The notes under the pieces were generated by a model. The model saw only the letters and a program-made list of their open reading frames with translations, was not told the DNA's origin and did no database searches. A stretch of 64,000 bases of DNA. It comes from Prorocentrum cordatum (taxonomy: Eukaryota > Sar > Dinophyceae > Prorocentrales > Prorocentraceae). This document shows, piece by piece, positions 31,190 to 41,082 of this stretch. A program made the translations under genes and the position numbers. Position 1 is the stretch's first letter. Each line of letters opens with the position of its first letter. The DNA lies in NCBI GenBank assembly GCA_963575745.1, contig CAUYUJ010016905.1, positions 108,501 through 172,500 of the forward strand, in the 5' to 3' direction.

Positions 31190-32024
31190 GCGGCAGGCGG
31201 CAGCTTCCCGCACAGAGGTACGGCGCGCAGGCGCCGCCGCCGTCCTCCCGCAGCTCTCCATCTCCTCGGACTTCGTGAACTTCGCCATGGAGCTCTTGCT
31301 CCATCTCGTACCAGCGCCAGGCATACTGTCCTTCTTCGTCCTGAGCGACTTGAGGGCATACCTCGATGCTTGTCCCGCTGGCCAACCTTCGTACTCGTTC
31401 ACCATATTGTAGCTGAGGTGCTTCTCCGCTGTGGCCCCGCAACTCCAGCAGAGGTATCGCCCCTTGTGCCTCGACCAGCAGATCGCGTGCGACGGGTGAA
31501 AGATTTTGCCCTTGAGGGCTAGGGCTCGATTAGCTCTGCCTTGGCGTTCAGCTTGGGCGTCCGCTTCTCCTTTGCATCTCCTGAGCCACCATCTCAACGC
31601 CCTGGATCGCTGGTTTCTCCCAATCGACTCTCTGCATCGCGCGCACCTCCACGTTCCCCCTTCTTGCTTCAGCAAGTGCGGGGTGTTGGCCAGCACGCTC
31701 ATGAAGGACTGGATCTCTGGCTGCGACTGCTTCCTCCTGAGTTTCGCCTCTGCCTTCTCCTCCCATGTCATAGGCTTAGTCCGCTCGAACTGCTCCATGT
31801 AGGCTTCGCCGATGCGTGTCCTGACCTTGTGCGCTGTCGCCCTGGCCCAGTCGTAGCAGCCCATCTGCGTCCTCGGGATCTCGTGCATCGCCACCGCCTC
31901 GCCTGCCAGGGTGTCCGCCCTCTGGTTACCTCTCCACGCTTCTAGCGGTACTCCTCGATTCCGTGCCTGCTCGATCGTCATGTGGCTCAATGTGACGCAC
32001 TCGTACCTCGGCATCTCCTCGCGA
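31190..32024 (-). pseudogene. E3 RNase H C-terminal half and C-terminal zinc finger
   Basis: In the next frame YECVTLSHMTIEQARNRG supplies the catalytic His and WRGNQRADTLAGEAV the final Asp. Then follow KPMTWEEKAEAKLRRKQ, TWRCARCRESIGRNQ, and FHPSHAICWSRH with RYLCWSCGATAEKHL, the family zinc cluster also seen at the end of E2. The frame remains open to 30992, but sequence past about 31190 looks non-coding and includes a GA tract. Confidence 0.65.
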
Positions 32025-32486
32025 CTACAGTCGCTGCCTGATCTTCTTCCAGAGGTCTCCATGCGCTTTCTTGTAGCCGGTGGATAGATACTTTCTGCTG
32101 TTCCAGCCCTTGCAGCAGATCTCCGAATCCGTGTAGAAGACCAGGTCGCCCTCCGTCGACTGCAGGCAGTCCAAGAACGCCGCGATCTCCGCCCTGTTGT
32201 TGGACTGGCGAGCTCCTGGTAGCAGTCCATGCACAGTTGCCGCCTCCTGCCAGACCCCCCAGCTGCTCTGCATGATGGCCCAGCTCCAGCCGCATCTCCT
32301 GCACCGTGCGTCGCCGCCGTGTTCACCTCCGCGCCCATCTCCACATGCTATCATGTCCGTCAAGGTCAGCTTGTCGCGGTGCTCCTCGTTGGTGATGTTG
32401 GCTGCTGAACCCGTCCGTGTTGGCTGGTACTCGGTCTCGCACACGGGTGGCGTGGTGTGATCCCTCTTATCGAGAAAGCCGCCCAC
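32025..32486 (-). pseudogene. E3 RNase H domain, N-terminal half
   Basis: Contains MIACGDGRGGEHGG (first Asp strand), NNRAEIAAFLDCLQS (Glu) and GDLVFYTDSEICCKGW (second Asp), three of the four catalytic carboxylates. It ends KKIRQRL before a frame change. Confidence 0.72.
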
Positions 32487-32506
32487 TCGTGCTGTCCTTG
32501 TCGCGC

Positions 32507-33232
32507 TCAGTGTACGAGGTCCTCACTTTTCCTGTAGATGCTGCTCTCGCTCCTGCAGCTGCATTCGCCCCAGATGATGTGGAAAGCGTCCACGATCCCG
32601 CCGCGCTCGCACAGGTTGCAGACGTCGTCTCCGAATGTATCGCGCCTCCGTTGTGGCGACCACGTTCCCGCGCACGCTGCCGCGAGGATCGCCCCGAAGA
32701 TCTGGTGCATCCCGTACTTCTTCGAGCGTTTCAGCTGCATCTTCAAGTCGTAGGTATCGGCCCCATGCTGTAGGCCCGCTCCATTGTGGCGTAGGCTGGC
32801 TCGCTCCCAGCCCTTCCTCCTCAGGTCGATTGTGATCGCGTCCAGCAGCTCCGTGGGGTCGTCGTTGCCTTCGCGCGGTTGTAGCTGCCATCCTCCTCCG
32901 TCGGCGCCCTCCCAGAAGTTGGCTGTCTTCGCGTCCCAGTTGGTCCCCCAGAGCTGCAGGATGAGCGATCCTGTGATACCTCTGCGCTGCTGTCATCTTG
33001 TGGTCTTCGATGCTGCTAGGAGTCGTTCTCGGATCCTTGGCCAAGCACGGCGTACTCCTGCTCGAAGATGTGGACGGCTGGTCCACAGATCGAACCACGC
33101 CTGGATCTGGTTCCTGGGGATGGTGATGTCTGGGTCGGCGCCTCCTAGGTCCAGCAGTGTGGTGAGGCACCTCCCTGGCCATGCCTTCCTGAATAGCCTG
33201 CTGGAGACCGCGTCCGACCCGTTCAGGGACAC
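32507..33232 (-). pseudogene. E3 connection region and zf-RVT motif
   Basis: 33232-32993 reads SRLFRKAWPGRCLTTLLD, IPRNQIQAWFDLWTSRP and RRAWPRIRERLLAASKTTR, then a stop. After frame breaks, 32746-32507 reads KMQLKRSKKYGMHQIFG and DDVCNLCERGGIVDAFHIIWGEC, a C-x2-C...H-x5-C zinc motif found between RT and RNase H in many LINEs. Confidence 0.65.
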
Positions 33233-33244
33233 GCGCAGTGCGGG

Positions 33245-33819
33245 GCCTCATCCTTTGAGGACGCCAAGAGTCTCATCTACACGAACTTCTGGGACCCTGA
33301 GCCTGGCCTGGAGCGTTCTGATCTTAAGCCTGCTTCCCTGCACAAGTGGGCTTACGATCCATTCAGCACCTTCGTCCGCGTGGGCATCTGCGGATGCCAC
33401 CTGGGGTTGGATACATACTCTGTTCGTATCCATGCTCGAGAATTGCTTGGTGGGAAGCAGCTCTCCTAATATCATGCTTGCGAGTGTGCTTGCGGTCTTC
33501 TGCATTGGGCTTCTAGGCAGTTGGCGAGCACGGCGGGGGTCAACCTCACAGGTGCCAACACATCGTTATGCAGATTCTTCTCGTCTCCGTCGAGGCTACA
33601 TCCTGATGAGCGGGCGGCGCATCTTGGCTGCCCGATATGTACGTGGTGGACGGTACCCCGACCTTCATCGTCGATGGCGGCTCTGCCCACGTAAGCCCTT
33701 ACACCACGGGCTTCTACCTCAGCAAGCCTCTGCATGTCTCTTGTTCGGAGGCCTGGGCTCAGCCTCATTCCTGGCCTGGGATGGTGTGGCAACGTCTCCT
33801 GACCCAGTGGAGGGTCTGA
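33245..33819 (+). other. Unclassified coding-like segments upstream of E4 ORF1
   Basis: 33245-33468 reads SSFEDAKSLIYTNFWDPEP, SDLKPASLHKWAYDPFST, GICGCHLGLDTYSVRIHA and then TAA. 33604-33819 in another frame reads LPDMYVVDGTPTFIVDGG, HVSPYTTGFYLSKPLHVSC and then TGA. Composition is clearly protein-like, but I recognise no family. They may be captured host exons, an extra small ORF of E4, or remnants of an older element. Confidence 0.4.
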
Positions 33820-34010
33820 TTCTTGGGATGACAACGGTGCTTCAATATGCGTATTGTACCTGTGTCTCGGCAGTGGCGCCTCCAGGGCCTCTGCAAGTTC
33901 TGTGTTGGGTGTTCGTTATCATGACGATCGTAGTGCTGGCTTTCCTTGCCTGGCTTCGCTTGCGGAGCCGCTCGGCACTCACCCTGGGCCCTGGCCTACG
34001 GTTTGGGTCC

Positions 34011-35960
34011 ATGATGCGTGGTGGAGGTGGTGATGGTGGTCAACACTCTCGGGCCGCCAAGGCTAGGGAAAAGGAACTACTGCAGGGCTTGCAAGCCCTC
34101 CTGGAGAAGTTTGGTGCCCAGTCCTCGTCGGCGCCCTCGTCTCTCCCTCCCTCGACTACGACCTCGACGGCACGTCCTTCTAAGGCCAAGCGCAAGCGCG
34201 CCCAGCGTGAGCGTAAGAAGGAGGATGGTCTTCTGGGTGCTCTTCAACGTACTGTTGAACGTGCAATTGCGCCGAAGGTGGACAAGTCCCCCATCACGGC
34301 CACGAAGTTATTGGATCAGCTTCAACGCTTGGTTGCTGCAACTGCTGCAGGGAAGCTGTCCGACTCGACGAAGTCTGCCAGCGGGTCGCGCCCTCCAGGC
34401 GCGGCTCAGGGGAAGGCTAAAGCCAAGGTGAAGGCCTCCCCTGCTAAGAAAGCTCAAGCTACTGAATTGGGTGCTAAGGCGGACTACGCTGATATTGTGC
34501 GCAAGTCGAACGCCTTCACGCCCACGACATTGGTTTCTGATCATTGGCATGGCAAACTCTTGACGGATGCCGCCAATGAGTTGTTCACGATAAAGAAGAA
34601 ACAACACTTTGTAGTAGGGGTGGTCAACCACTACCCTGATGGACTCTCGGGCTTCCAGCTGCCCGAGGGTGCGACGGTCACAGTGGTCCTGAACAGGCAG
34701 CTCGATGGCTCCGTCCCGATTCGTGCGCCTGCTTTGGACTCGAAAGCGGTCCCTCGGGCGACCCCTCTTTTTGTACGACAGTTTGGCGATACCACACCCC
34801 ATCTCAAGTGGGAGGCGCAAGCTGGGAAGGCCTTACCTACTGCACAGGCTACCAAGGTACTACGTTTGGCTTGCTTCCAGGACCTGGTCACGCCCGCCAC
34901 GTGGAAGAAGCACAGTTCCAACTTCAAGGGTGCAACGATGGATTGGCTACGGTCTCTTCATCTTCCTCAAGATGCAGTTGTTGATCTCTTCAGCCCCCGA
35001 CGCTCAGAGGATGGAAAGATTATCTCCATCAACGTTCGCATGTTAGCACAGCATGTTGCGGCCGTGGAGGCGGCAAGCGGCCTTACTGGCATCCTCTGTC
35101 GCCTACTACCTCAAGATGGTGCTCCGCCCCCACCAGTAGGGCAAATCAGGTGGGTCAAGCGCCTTGATGGAGAAACTGGACCTGATCATCTTGCCCGCGC
35201 TCGCGGGCTGGCGGAGCAGGCTTCTCCCTGTCTGGGCTTGGCTTTCTCCAATACTGCCTCGGTTGGCCTTCGGCAGCCGCAGGGCACGAATGCTACCTCA
35301 TGGAAAGTATCTGGCTTGCCGCCCTCAATCACGATACCTCAGTTCAGTGAATGGTTGAAGGAGAACGGTTGGCCCGAGATCGACTTGAATACGGTCCGAC
35401 GGCGTGCAACCTCTCGGCAGGCCTCATTTATCTTTCGTGGATGTAACCCTGGAGGTGCGAATGTTGCGGCTACGGTACGTGCTACTTGTGACGACCATGA
35501 TTACTATGTGAATGTTGAGCCATTCCGCCCTCCTCCAAAAGCAAAGAGTTTTCGGAATCTCAAGCCAAGTGATATGCGATGGGACTCCCCCGCAGCGACC
35601 ACGGACAAGACTGCGACGATTGATGCCAGTGATCTTACTGCCAAGGAAGTTTCGACTGCGAAACGTCAACGGGTGGGTCCTGATGCAGCTGATGCCTCTT
35701 CTGAAGCTGGGGCAGGTGCAACTCCTGCCGATATACGTACGCAACGAGTGGAAGCCTTTGATGCTCTGGGCCTCAAGGTCATCAGCGTTCCGACTGATGG
35801 AACATGTGGTTTTCATACTCTAAGCTATTGGTTCAAACGGGCTCGGAAAAGTACCTTTGAACCTGGAGCTCTTCGTGCTCAACTGGCGGCTCATATGGAA
35901 AAGAAGTCTGCTGCCCTCGAGCCGCTCTGGGACCGCATGGATCCCAAAGGTAAGCCAAGC
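34011..35960 (+). CDS. E4 ORF1: basic/RNA-binding-like region and N-terminal half of an OTU protease
   Basis: I prefer the ATG at 34011 (MMRGGGGDGGQHSRAAK). The frame is open upstream to 32784, but that part overlaps E3 and looks non-coding. A coiled-coil start (EKELLQGLQALLEKFGAQ), Lys/Arg-rich KAKRKRAQRERKKEDG, a long unassigned core, then SWKVSGLPPSITIPQFSEWL, reminiscent of an RRM-like fold. From about residue 590 QRVEAFDALGLKVISVP leads into TDGTCGFHTLSYWFKRA, carrying the Asp-Gly-x-Cys active-site signature of OTU cysteine proteases. At about 35955-35975 the frame must shift -1 to continue the domain. Confidence 0.75.
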
Positions 35961-36265
35961 CGTGCGCCTCTTGGACGGCCTACCTTGCCGCCCTTGGGAA
36001 GTCCGACGCGTGGATGGGAGAGCTTGATCTCCTTGCTGCCGCCGATAAGTGGGCTCTCAGGATTGTTGTCGTTCGCCCTGGCCAGCCTACTATTGTGATT
36101 GGAAGGGGGAAAGGACTGATTTGGATGTTATTCCGCAACAAACATTTTGAACCTCTTGAAGCTAACACTGATCCTGCTTGCTCTCTTGCTCGCAGACAGC
36201 ACATTGAAGAAGTTGATCCTTGCTACCAGTACTCTTTGGACTCGGGCAAGCATCCGCGTGATTGG
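35954..36265 (+). CDS. E4 ORF1 continuation: C-terminal half of the OTU protease (frame -1)
   Basis: SWTAYLAALGKSDAWMGELD, LLAAADKWALRIVVVRPG and FRNKHFEPLEANTD complete the OTU fold. The His in NKHFEPL sits where the catalytic His of OTU enzymes lies. OTU proteases cleave ubiquitin or polyprotein bonds. In an element this could process the polyprotein or counter ubiquitin-dependent control; both are inference. The frame is -1 (or +2) relative to 34011-35950. Confidence 0.7.
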
Positions 36266-37096
36266 TCCTTCAAGGGTGGTGGCCGTGTGACGTGTACTAC
36301 AACTGCTTGTACGCTTAGCGATGGCTCCAATGGTTTACCTCTGAAGACGCCTTCTGCACGACCTGCGACCACGCGAACCTTGAGAACGGCTTCCTGTGGT
36401 ATTTCTACTGTGGTGACCCCGCCTTGCGCTGCACTCGGCTCGGGTGGGATCCCTACTGCTATGTTGCGGGCGAGGTCGACGGTGACACGGTCCGCTACTC
36501 GCATACCTTGTCCTCTCGTCTCTCGGCGACAGGCGCCAGGTTTTGCGCGCCAATGTCTACGTACTAACGCTGAAACTGCCCGGCTTGCTCAGGGTAAACA
36601 GGCTGGTGCTTCATCCGCCTTTACCAACATCAAGGTCCAGCGTGTACGTGCTCTTTGCCATAAGCAGCCTGCTACTTGTCAGTTGTATGGCTGGAATCGT
36701 TCTCGCCTCCTTGCTATATGCATATCCCCTGAGGTACTTGTCAAGACCCATGCCACGTCCCGTGCCGATCATCGAGTACGAGCGGATGACCTTGGGCAAC
36801 AGGAGCCTGAAAAGAGTTGTCATTATGTTAACCATGCTCCTCGGCTTCGGCGTGCAGGTTGTCAGACTACGACTCGCCCTTTGTATTTCAGGTGTTGCAA
36901 CCATTATGACTACTGCTCCGTGGCTTCTGATGCTCAGAAGGTTGCGGGAGGAAAGCTCCGACCTACGTTATGCGTGGTTCCACTTCGGCAGGCTGCCCTG
37001 CATTTCCTTCGCGATGATGCTGAACGCAGTCCTGTGTATCGTTGTGCTGCAGATGACCTGCTTCAGGCGACGAGGCTGGCGGTGAGTCAGAAGTGA
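36266..37096 (+). CDS. E4 ORF1 C-terminal Cys-rich part (two frames)
   Basis: From about 36270 to 36565 coding character moves to a third frame: GWWPCDVYYNCLYA, a TAG at 36316, then RWLQWFTSEDAFCTTCDHAN, LWYFYCGDPALRCTRLGWDP. Cys pairs suggest zinc binding. From about 36560 coding returns to the OTU frame (AETARLAQGKQAGASS, CRALCHK-like Cys/His, PLYFRCCNHYDYCS, DDLLQATRLAVSQK) and stops at TGA 37094-37096. Codon use matches ORF2. Compensating indels at about 36265 and 36555 are implied. Function is unknown. Confidence 0.5.
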   Translation, partial: SFKGGGRVTCTTTACTLSDGSNGLPLKTPSARPATTRTLRTASCGISTVVTPPCAALGSGGIPTAMLRARSTVTRSATRIPCPLVSRRQAPGFARQCLRTNAETARLAQGKQAGASSAFTNIKVQRVRALCHKQPATCQLYGWNRSRLLAICISPEVLVKTHATSRADHRVRADDLGQQEPEKSCHYVNHAPRLRRAGCQTTTRPLYFRCCNHYDYCSVASDAQKVAGGKLRPTLCVVPLRQAALHFLRDDAERSPVYRCAADDLLQATRLAVSQK

Positions 37097-40000
37097 TCGT
37101 CTTGGTCTCGAATGTGCTCACGGCTGTCACCTTTAACGTTGGCAGCTACACTTACAGACGCTCGGCAATCCTCGCCCTCGTCGGCGAACATCTTCCTCAC
37201 TTTCTGTTTCTCCAAGAGTGTGCGCTCCCTCATGGGCAGGTACACATCTTACGTGCTGACCTTGCGACCTTGGGCTATTATGTTCTGGTGGCGAAGCGTG
37301 GACTTTGTACCGTGGTGCGGCAGGGGCTTAATGTGGCCCCGATTGCGGCGACAGATGCTGATGCTGACTTTCGTGTCCAGCGACTTGCTATGCAGTTGGG
37401 TGCCCATCGCATATTGATTCGTCACCGCCATGCGCATTCTGGCAGCGCTGCTGAGAGGCGTCGGTTTGACGGCTCCCTCGCGCTTGAATCACAACATACT
37501 TTGACTTGGGATATTGGTGACTTTAATGAGAGGCCCTTCCTGGAAGAAGGGAGTGGGCATGTTGCTGTCTTCCCTTCGTGTGCTACCTTCCGTGCCAATC
37601 CTGCTGCCGCTGATTGGGCAACGGCGATCGATGATGCTGTGGTCTCCTCCTCGCTGGCAGGTTCGGCGACTGCTGTCGCGCTGCCGCCTGTTGAAGGTGC
37701 TCAACATCGCCCTGTCCTGGTATCTATGGGACTTCGGCCTGATTTCCATGAACCGCTCAGGTGGGTTATTGATGAGCCTGTACCAATGGGCGAGTGGTCA
37801 GATGCCGCGATCGCCTCCTTCGAACGGGCTCTACCTTCTGATATTGATACGGCTTGGCGGATCTGGCAGGATGCTGCTGGTGCTCCACACGTCCAGATAC
37901 GTCGACAGCCCTCCCATGGAGGATGGTTGGCGGACCCGCGCGCAGCAGAGCTGGACGGGCTGTGGAAAACATTTCGCAGACAACTTTATGATGATCGTCG
38001 TGATGCTGCAGAGTGTACCCTTGGCTTTATTACTTCGTTGATCGACGACGCTAACTCTATGCGGTTGCGGTCTTGGCGTGAACGTATTTCGACTCGCAGT
38101 GGGGCAGCGCGCTGGGTCAAGACCAGAGTGGCTGCGCTACAAGAGGCTGTGTTGCCGTCTTTTGGTGAAGCTACGTTCACCTCACGTGAGCTTGCACGGA
38201 GGGTGGGCGAATCTCTGGCTCGGCGGTGGAATGCAGGCGTGCATCAAGTTATGCACCTCCCTGGTTGGACCGTTGACTTTGCACGGCATGCTCTGAATAA
38301 GGATATTCTCCGTCCTCAGGCTCCTGCTCCGCCTCGTGTCGTTCGGCCGCCTGTGGATCTTACGTTGCTGCAAGGATTTCCTGAATATGTGTCCCCTGGT
38401 CCCTGGACTCCTGAGCATATTATGGAGTTTATGCCTGGAGGGGCGCCTGGCCTTGACGGTCATCGCTCGGAATGGCTCGATCAACTTCATCACCACTCGC
38501 TTGAGCGGTTGGCTATGCTACTTAATGAAGCTGAGCAGGGGCGATTGCCTCTCTTCTGGCGCCATGCGCGTGTTACACTCATCCCTAAAGGACCTGACTC
38601 TCCGCCCAAGGATCGACGGCCTCTTACGGTCATGGCTATCACCTACCGGTTGTGGGCGAAACGACATGCGGCGTCCCTGAATACGTGGCTGATGAGGTGG
38701 AAGCCTGCTGGTCTCGCGGGAGCGATGCCTCACCACAGCTGCCCCGAGATCCTCTGGCACGTGCAGACCGAGCTCGCGAAAGCAAGGTTAGGCGCGTCGC
38801 CGCCATGCTACGTACTCTCCATGGATCTTGAGAAGAGCTTCGACAGACTGGACTTGCCGAACCTGGAGATGATATCGGCACATATGTGTTTACCTGTATG
38901 TACTGCGGTCCTTCAGAACTATCGCAACCTTACTCGGCTGCTATTTGTTGATAATCAGCCCTCGGATGTCTGGCTGGCTGGCCCGAACCTTCTCGGAGTA
39001 CCCCAAGGCTGTCCGCTGGCATGTTTCTTTTGCAACCTGGGATCGACGTTATGGCATCTTCAGCTTCAAAGACGTGTCCCTGGTGCTCTACACTACTCTT
39101 ATTTGGATGATCGGCTTATCCTTACTGACTCGTGGGCGGCGCTCAATGAGGTCCTTGCCGCTACCATGGACCTCGACTGTGCACTGGGCCCCGTACTCAA
39201 CCTACCTAAGTGTGCGCGAGGAGCCGTACAGCCTCGTGGACGGAGGCCTCTGCGTTGCACTTTCCATGATTTGGCTCAGATTACTGCTAAGAAATCGTTC
39301 AGATATCTTGGGATTGATCTGGTGAGCGGCTGCAGTACTACTGTATCGGTCGCCCCTCGTCGTGTTGGCGCATTCGTGGCTCGAGCGAGCATTGTACAAC
39401 ACCTCCCTATGGTCCAACGTGGCGCTGCCGTTGCAGACGCTGTGGCTGTTCTTTGGGCTGAAGGAGGCTACGCTCTGACACAGGCACAGCTTATGAAGCT
39501 GGGACATTGTGCGGCCGTTTCCTTGATGGGTCGAGCTCGCGCTGGGACTGTCTCTCGACACTCTCGTGCCCTTACCCACGTGCTCGGCCCAGGGTTGCAT
39601 CGTACTGACATGGCTCGCGTCTCCGTTCACACAGTTGTACGCCAGGCTTACCATATGCTGCTTGCGGGTATCATATCAAATGCGGACTGGGACTTTATGT
39701 ATCAGCACCGGCTTACCCTACGTGCAGGGCCTGCGGTACAACTAGTCCGTGCTTGCCGTTACCTCGGCATCGATTGGGTGGCGGCTACCAAGCTTGCCTG
39801 CAATGGACGAGAATTTCGCTTTGGCCTGAGGCCTGATCTCCTCGCTCTGGCTCAACGCTCATCTGCTCGTACCCTTGCCCGCGCTGCCAAGGTAAAGAAG
39901 CACCTTCATGATCTCCATGTCTTTCTACGGTTTGTGGTGGCTCGGGAAGAGGCCTTACGTCGGCCTAAAGACTTTGCTGGATTAGAACACGGGCTTTGTG

Positions 40001-41082
40001 AGCATGCTGAAGTCCGCCTTCACCACCATAGTATGACACTTTGCTTTGGTGGACCTGCTTTGCTGTCGGCAGGTCCTTGGACATCGCTGGCTATTGCACG
40101 CATACCTCTCAGTGACTCTGATGGCTTCTGCCCGCGGTGCGTCACGCAAGTCGAGACGACCATGCACAGATTGTGGGACTGCCCCCATAACGCTGCTGAA
40201 CGGGTTCTCCTTGATGGTGCCGTTCCTGGTAACCTGTTCCCGCTGTACTTACCTGCATGTCTTGCCCGCTGTGGGCTCGTACCTGAGCACCTACCTGGCA
40301 ATGTCTCACGTGCTGATGCTATTGCTGTTTCACAATACCTTCTTCGTGTGAATACAATCGCCACGCAGGCTTTGGCTGACCGTCGGTCGGGTCGCCCAGT
40401 ATCCTTGACCCTGGACGTCCCTCGCTCGCAGCCTCCTGCTGATCTTTATCGACAAGCTCTTCCTCCGCTTCCTCGGCCGCGAGCTCTTCAACCTCCACGT
40501 GTTGGGCCTGCCCATCGGCGGGATTTGCTTCCTCCGCAGCCTGGCCCTGGTGTGTTTCGAGCGCCTGCTCAGATTACACTATCATCTGACGGCTCATCCC
40601 ACTACGACGACAATGGTGACGCGTCTGGTTGGGGCTTTTGTGTTGCACGCGATGGATGGCCTGCTCTCATTGACTTTTGTGGGCCCACGATTTTGTCTCA
40701 GCATGATCCTGGTTTCATTGGAGCTACGCTTCACTCCAACAACGCAAGTGAACTCGCTGGCATTTACTTTGCACTCTGCTGGATCTGGGAGTACGAACGT
40801 GCTCATGTTCCAGCCGAGGACGTCGTTTTCGTACTTGAATATGACTCTACGTATGCTGCTGATGTTATCCGACGTCGTGTGCGACCCCGCCGTAATCTTA
40901 CCCTGGTTTTGAGATCTCGGCGAATCCTTGACCGTGTTCGTTCGCCTATTGCTTGGAAGAAGGTTTCTTCTCATACTGGGCATTATTTGAATGAGCGTGC
41001 GGACCAGCTTGCTGCGCGTGGAGCTGCTGGCATGTTTGTGCAGGAGGCCTACGTCTTCAGGTGGGCCGCTCTGTCTACTTGA
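37057..41082 (+). CDS. E4 ORF2: EEP endonuclease-RT-zf-RVT-RNase H polyprotein, intact
   Basis: The frame opens after a stop at 37054-37056. No ATG precedes the endonuclease, only GTG at 37093, so translation probably depends on -1 frameshifting or reinitiation at the ORF1 end (overlap 37057-37096). EEP: VTFNVGSYTYRR, LFLQECALP, WDIGDFNERP, AIDDAVVS, AQHRPVLVSM. RT: VTLIPKGPDSPPKDRRPL, VLSMDLEKSFDRLDLP (A), GVPQGCPLACFFCNL (B), LHYSYLDDRLILT (C). Zinc motif: FCPRCVTQVETTMHRLWDC. RNase H: LSSDGSSHYDDNG, NNASELAGIYFALCW, FVLEYDSTYAADV, VSSHTGHYLNERADQLAARG. Every catalytic residue I can check is present, with no internal stop. Confidence 0.92.
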   Translation, partial: PASGDEAGGESEVIVLVSNVLTAVTFNVGSYTYRRSAILALVGEHLPHFLFLQECALPHGQVHILRADLATLGYYVLVAKRGLCTVVRQGLNVAPIAATDADADFRVQRLAMQLGAHRILIRHRHAHSGSAAERRRFDGSLALESQHTLTWDIGDFNERPFLEEGSGHVAVFPSCATFRANPAAADWATAIDDAVVSSSLAGSATAVALPPVEGAQHRPVLVSMGLRPDFHEPLRWVIDEPVPMGEWSDAAIASFERALPSDIDTAWRIWQDAAGAPHVQIRRQPSHGGWLADPRAAELDGLWKTFRRQLYDDRRDAAECTLGFITSLIDDANSMRLRSWRERISTRSGAARWVKTRVAALQEAVLPSFGEATFTSRELARRVGESLARRWNAGVHQVMHLPGWTVDFARHALNKDILRPQAPAPPRVVRPPVDLTLLQGFPEYVSPGPWTPEHIMEFMPGGAPGLDGHRSEWLDQLHHHSLERLAMLLNEAEQGRLPLFWRHARVTLIPKGPDSPPKDRRPLTVMAITYRLWAKRHAASLNTWLMRWKPAGLAGAMPHHSCPEILWHVQTELAKARLGASPPCYVLSMDLEKSFDRLDLPNLEMISAHMCLPVCTAVLQNYRNLTRLLFVDNQPSDVWLAGPNLLGVPQGCPLACFFCNLGSTLWHLQLQRRVPGALHYSYLDDRLILTDSWAALNEVLAATMDLDCALGPVLNLPKCARGAVQPRGRRPLRCTFHDLAQITAKKSFRYLGIDLVSGCSTTVSVAPRRVGAFVARASIVQHLPMVQRGAAVADAVAVLWAEGGYALTQAQLMKLGHCAAVSLMGRARAGTVSRHSRALTHVLGPGLHRTDMARVSVHTVVRQAYHMLLAGIISNADWDFMYQHRLTLRAGPAVQLVRACRYLGIDWVAATKLACNGREFRFGLRPDLLALAQRSSARTLARAAKVKKHLHDLHVFLRFVVAREEALRRPKDFAGLEHGLCEHAEVRLHHHSMTLCFGGPALLSAGPWTSLAIARIPLSDSDGFCPRCVTQVETTMHRLWDCPHNAAERVLLDGAVPGNLFPLYLPACLARCGLVPEHLPGNVSRADAIAVSQYLLRVNTIATQALADRRSGRPVSLTLDVPRSQPPADLYRQALPPLPRPRALQPPRVGPAHRRDLLPPQPGPGVFRAPAQITLSSDGSSHYDDNGDASGWGFCVARDGWPALIDFCGPTILSQHDPGFIGATLHSNNASELAGIYFALCWIWEYERAHVPAEDVVFVLEYDSTYAADVIRRRVRPRRNLTLVLRSRRILDRVRSPIAWKKVSSHTGHYLNERADQLAARGAAGMFVQEAYVFRWAALST

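Larger units (their letters stand above)
31000..33232 (-). mobile_element. Non-LTR element E3, 3' part only (zf-RVT, RNase H, C-terminal zinc finger)
   Basis: Only the last third of an element of the E2/E5 family is present. The 5' break lies near 33240, where plus-strand E4-associated sequence begins, and the 3' end includes a TTGTTTGTTC(TC)n tract (31125-31150 region). 5' truncation is the usual outcome of incomplete target-primed reverse transcription. Several frame changes show decay. Confidence 0.75.
34011..41082 (+). mobile_element. Non-LTR retrotransposon E4 (OTU-protease ORF1 + intact ORF2)
   Basis: This plus-strand element has an ORF1 of about 1000 codons ending in an OTU-like cysteine protease and a further Cys-rich part. 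The ORF2 has 1329 codons with EEP, RT, zf-RVT and RNase H. Codon use (GCT, CGT and TTT-rich) is uniform along both ORFs and unlike the GC-rich neighbours, supporting a single, relatively young element. The 5' boundary is not certain (33245-34011). The coding sequence ends at 41082 and minus-strand E5 coding begins within a few bases, so no normal 3' UTR is visible. Confidence 0.85.

Noticed and set aside
32784-34010. Extending E4 ORF1 upstream to 32784
   Set aside because: The frame is open, but the DNA is the reverse strand of E3 coding sequence up to about 33240, and codon use changes. The ATG at 34011 fits the start of the basic/coiled-coil protein better.
36543-37085. Membrane-protein-like 180-codon frame at the end of E4 ORF1
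   Set aside because: Its hydrophobicity comes from reading the element's codons one base off. The overlapping frame (36566-37096) has codon use identical to ORF2.
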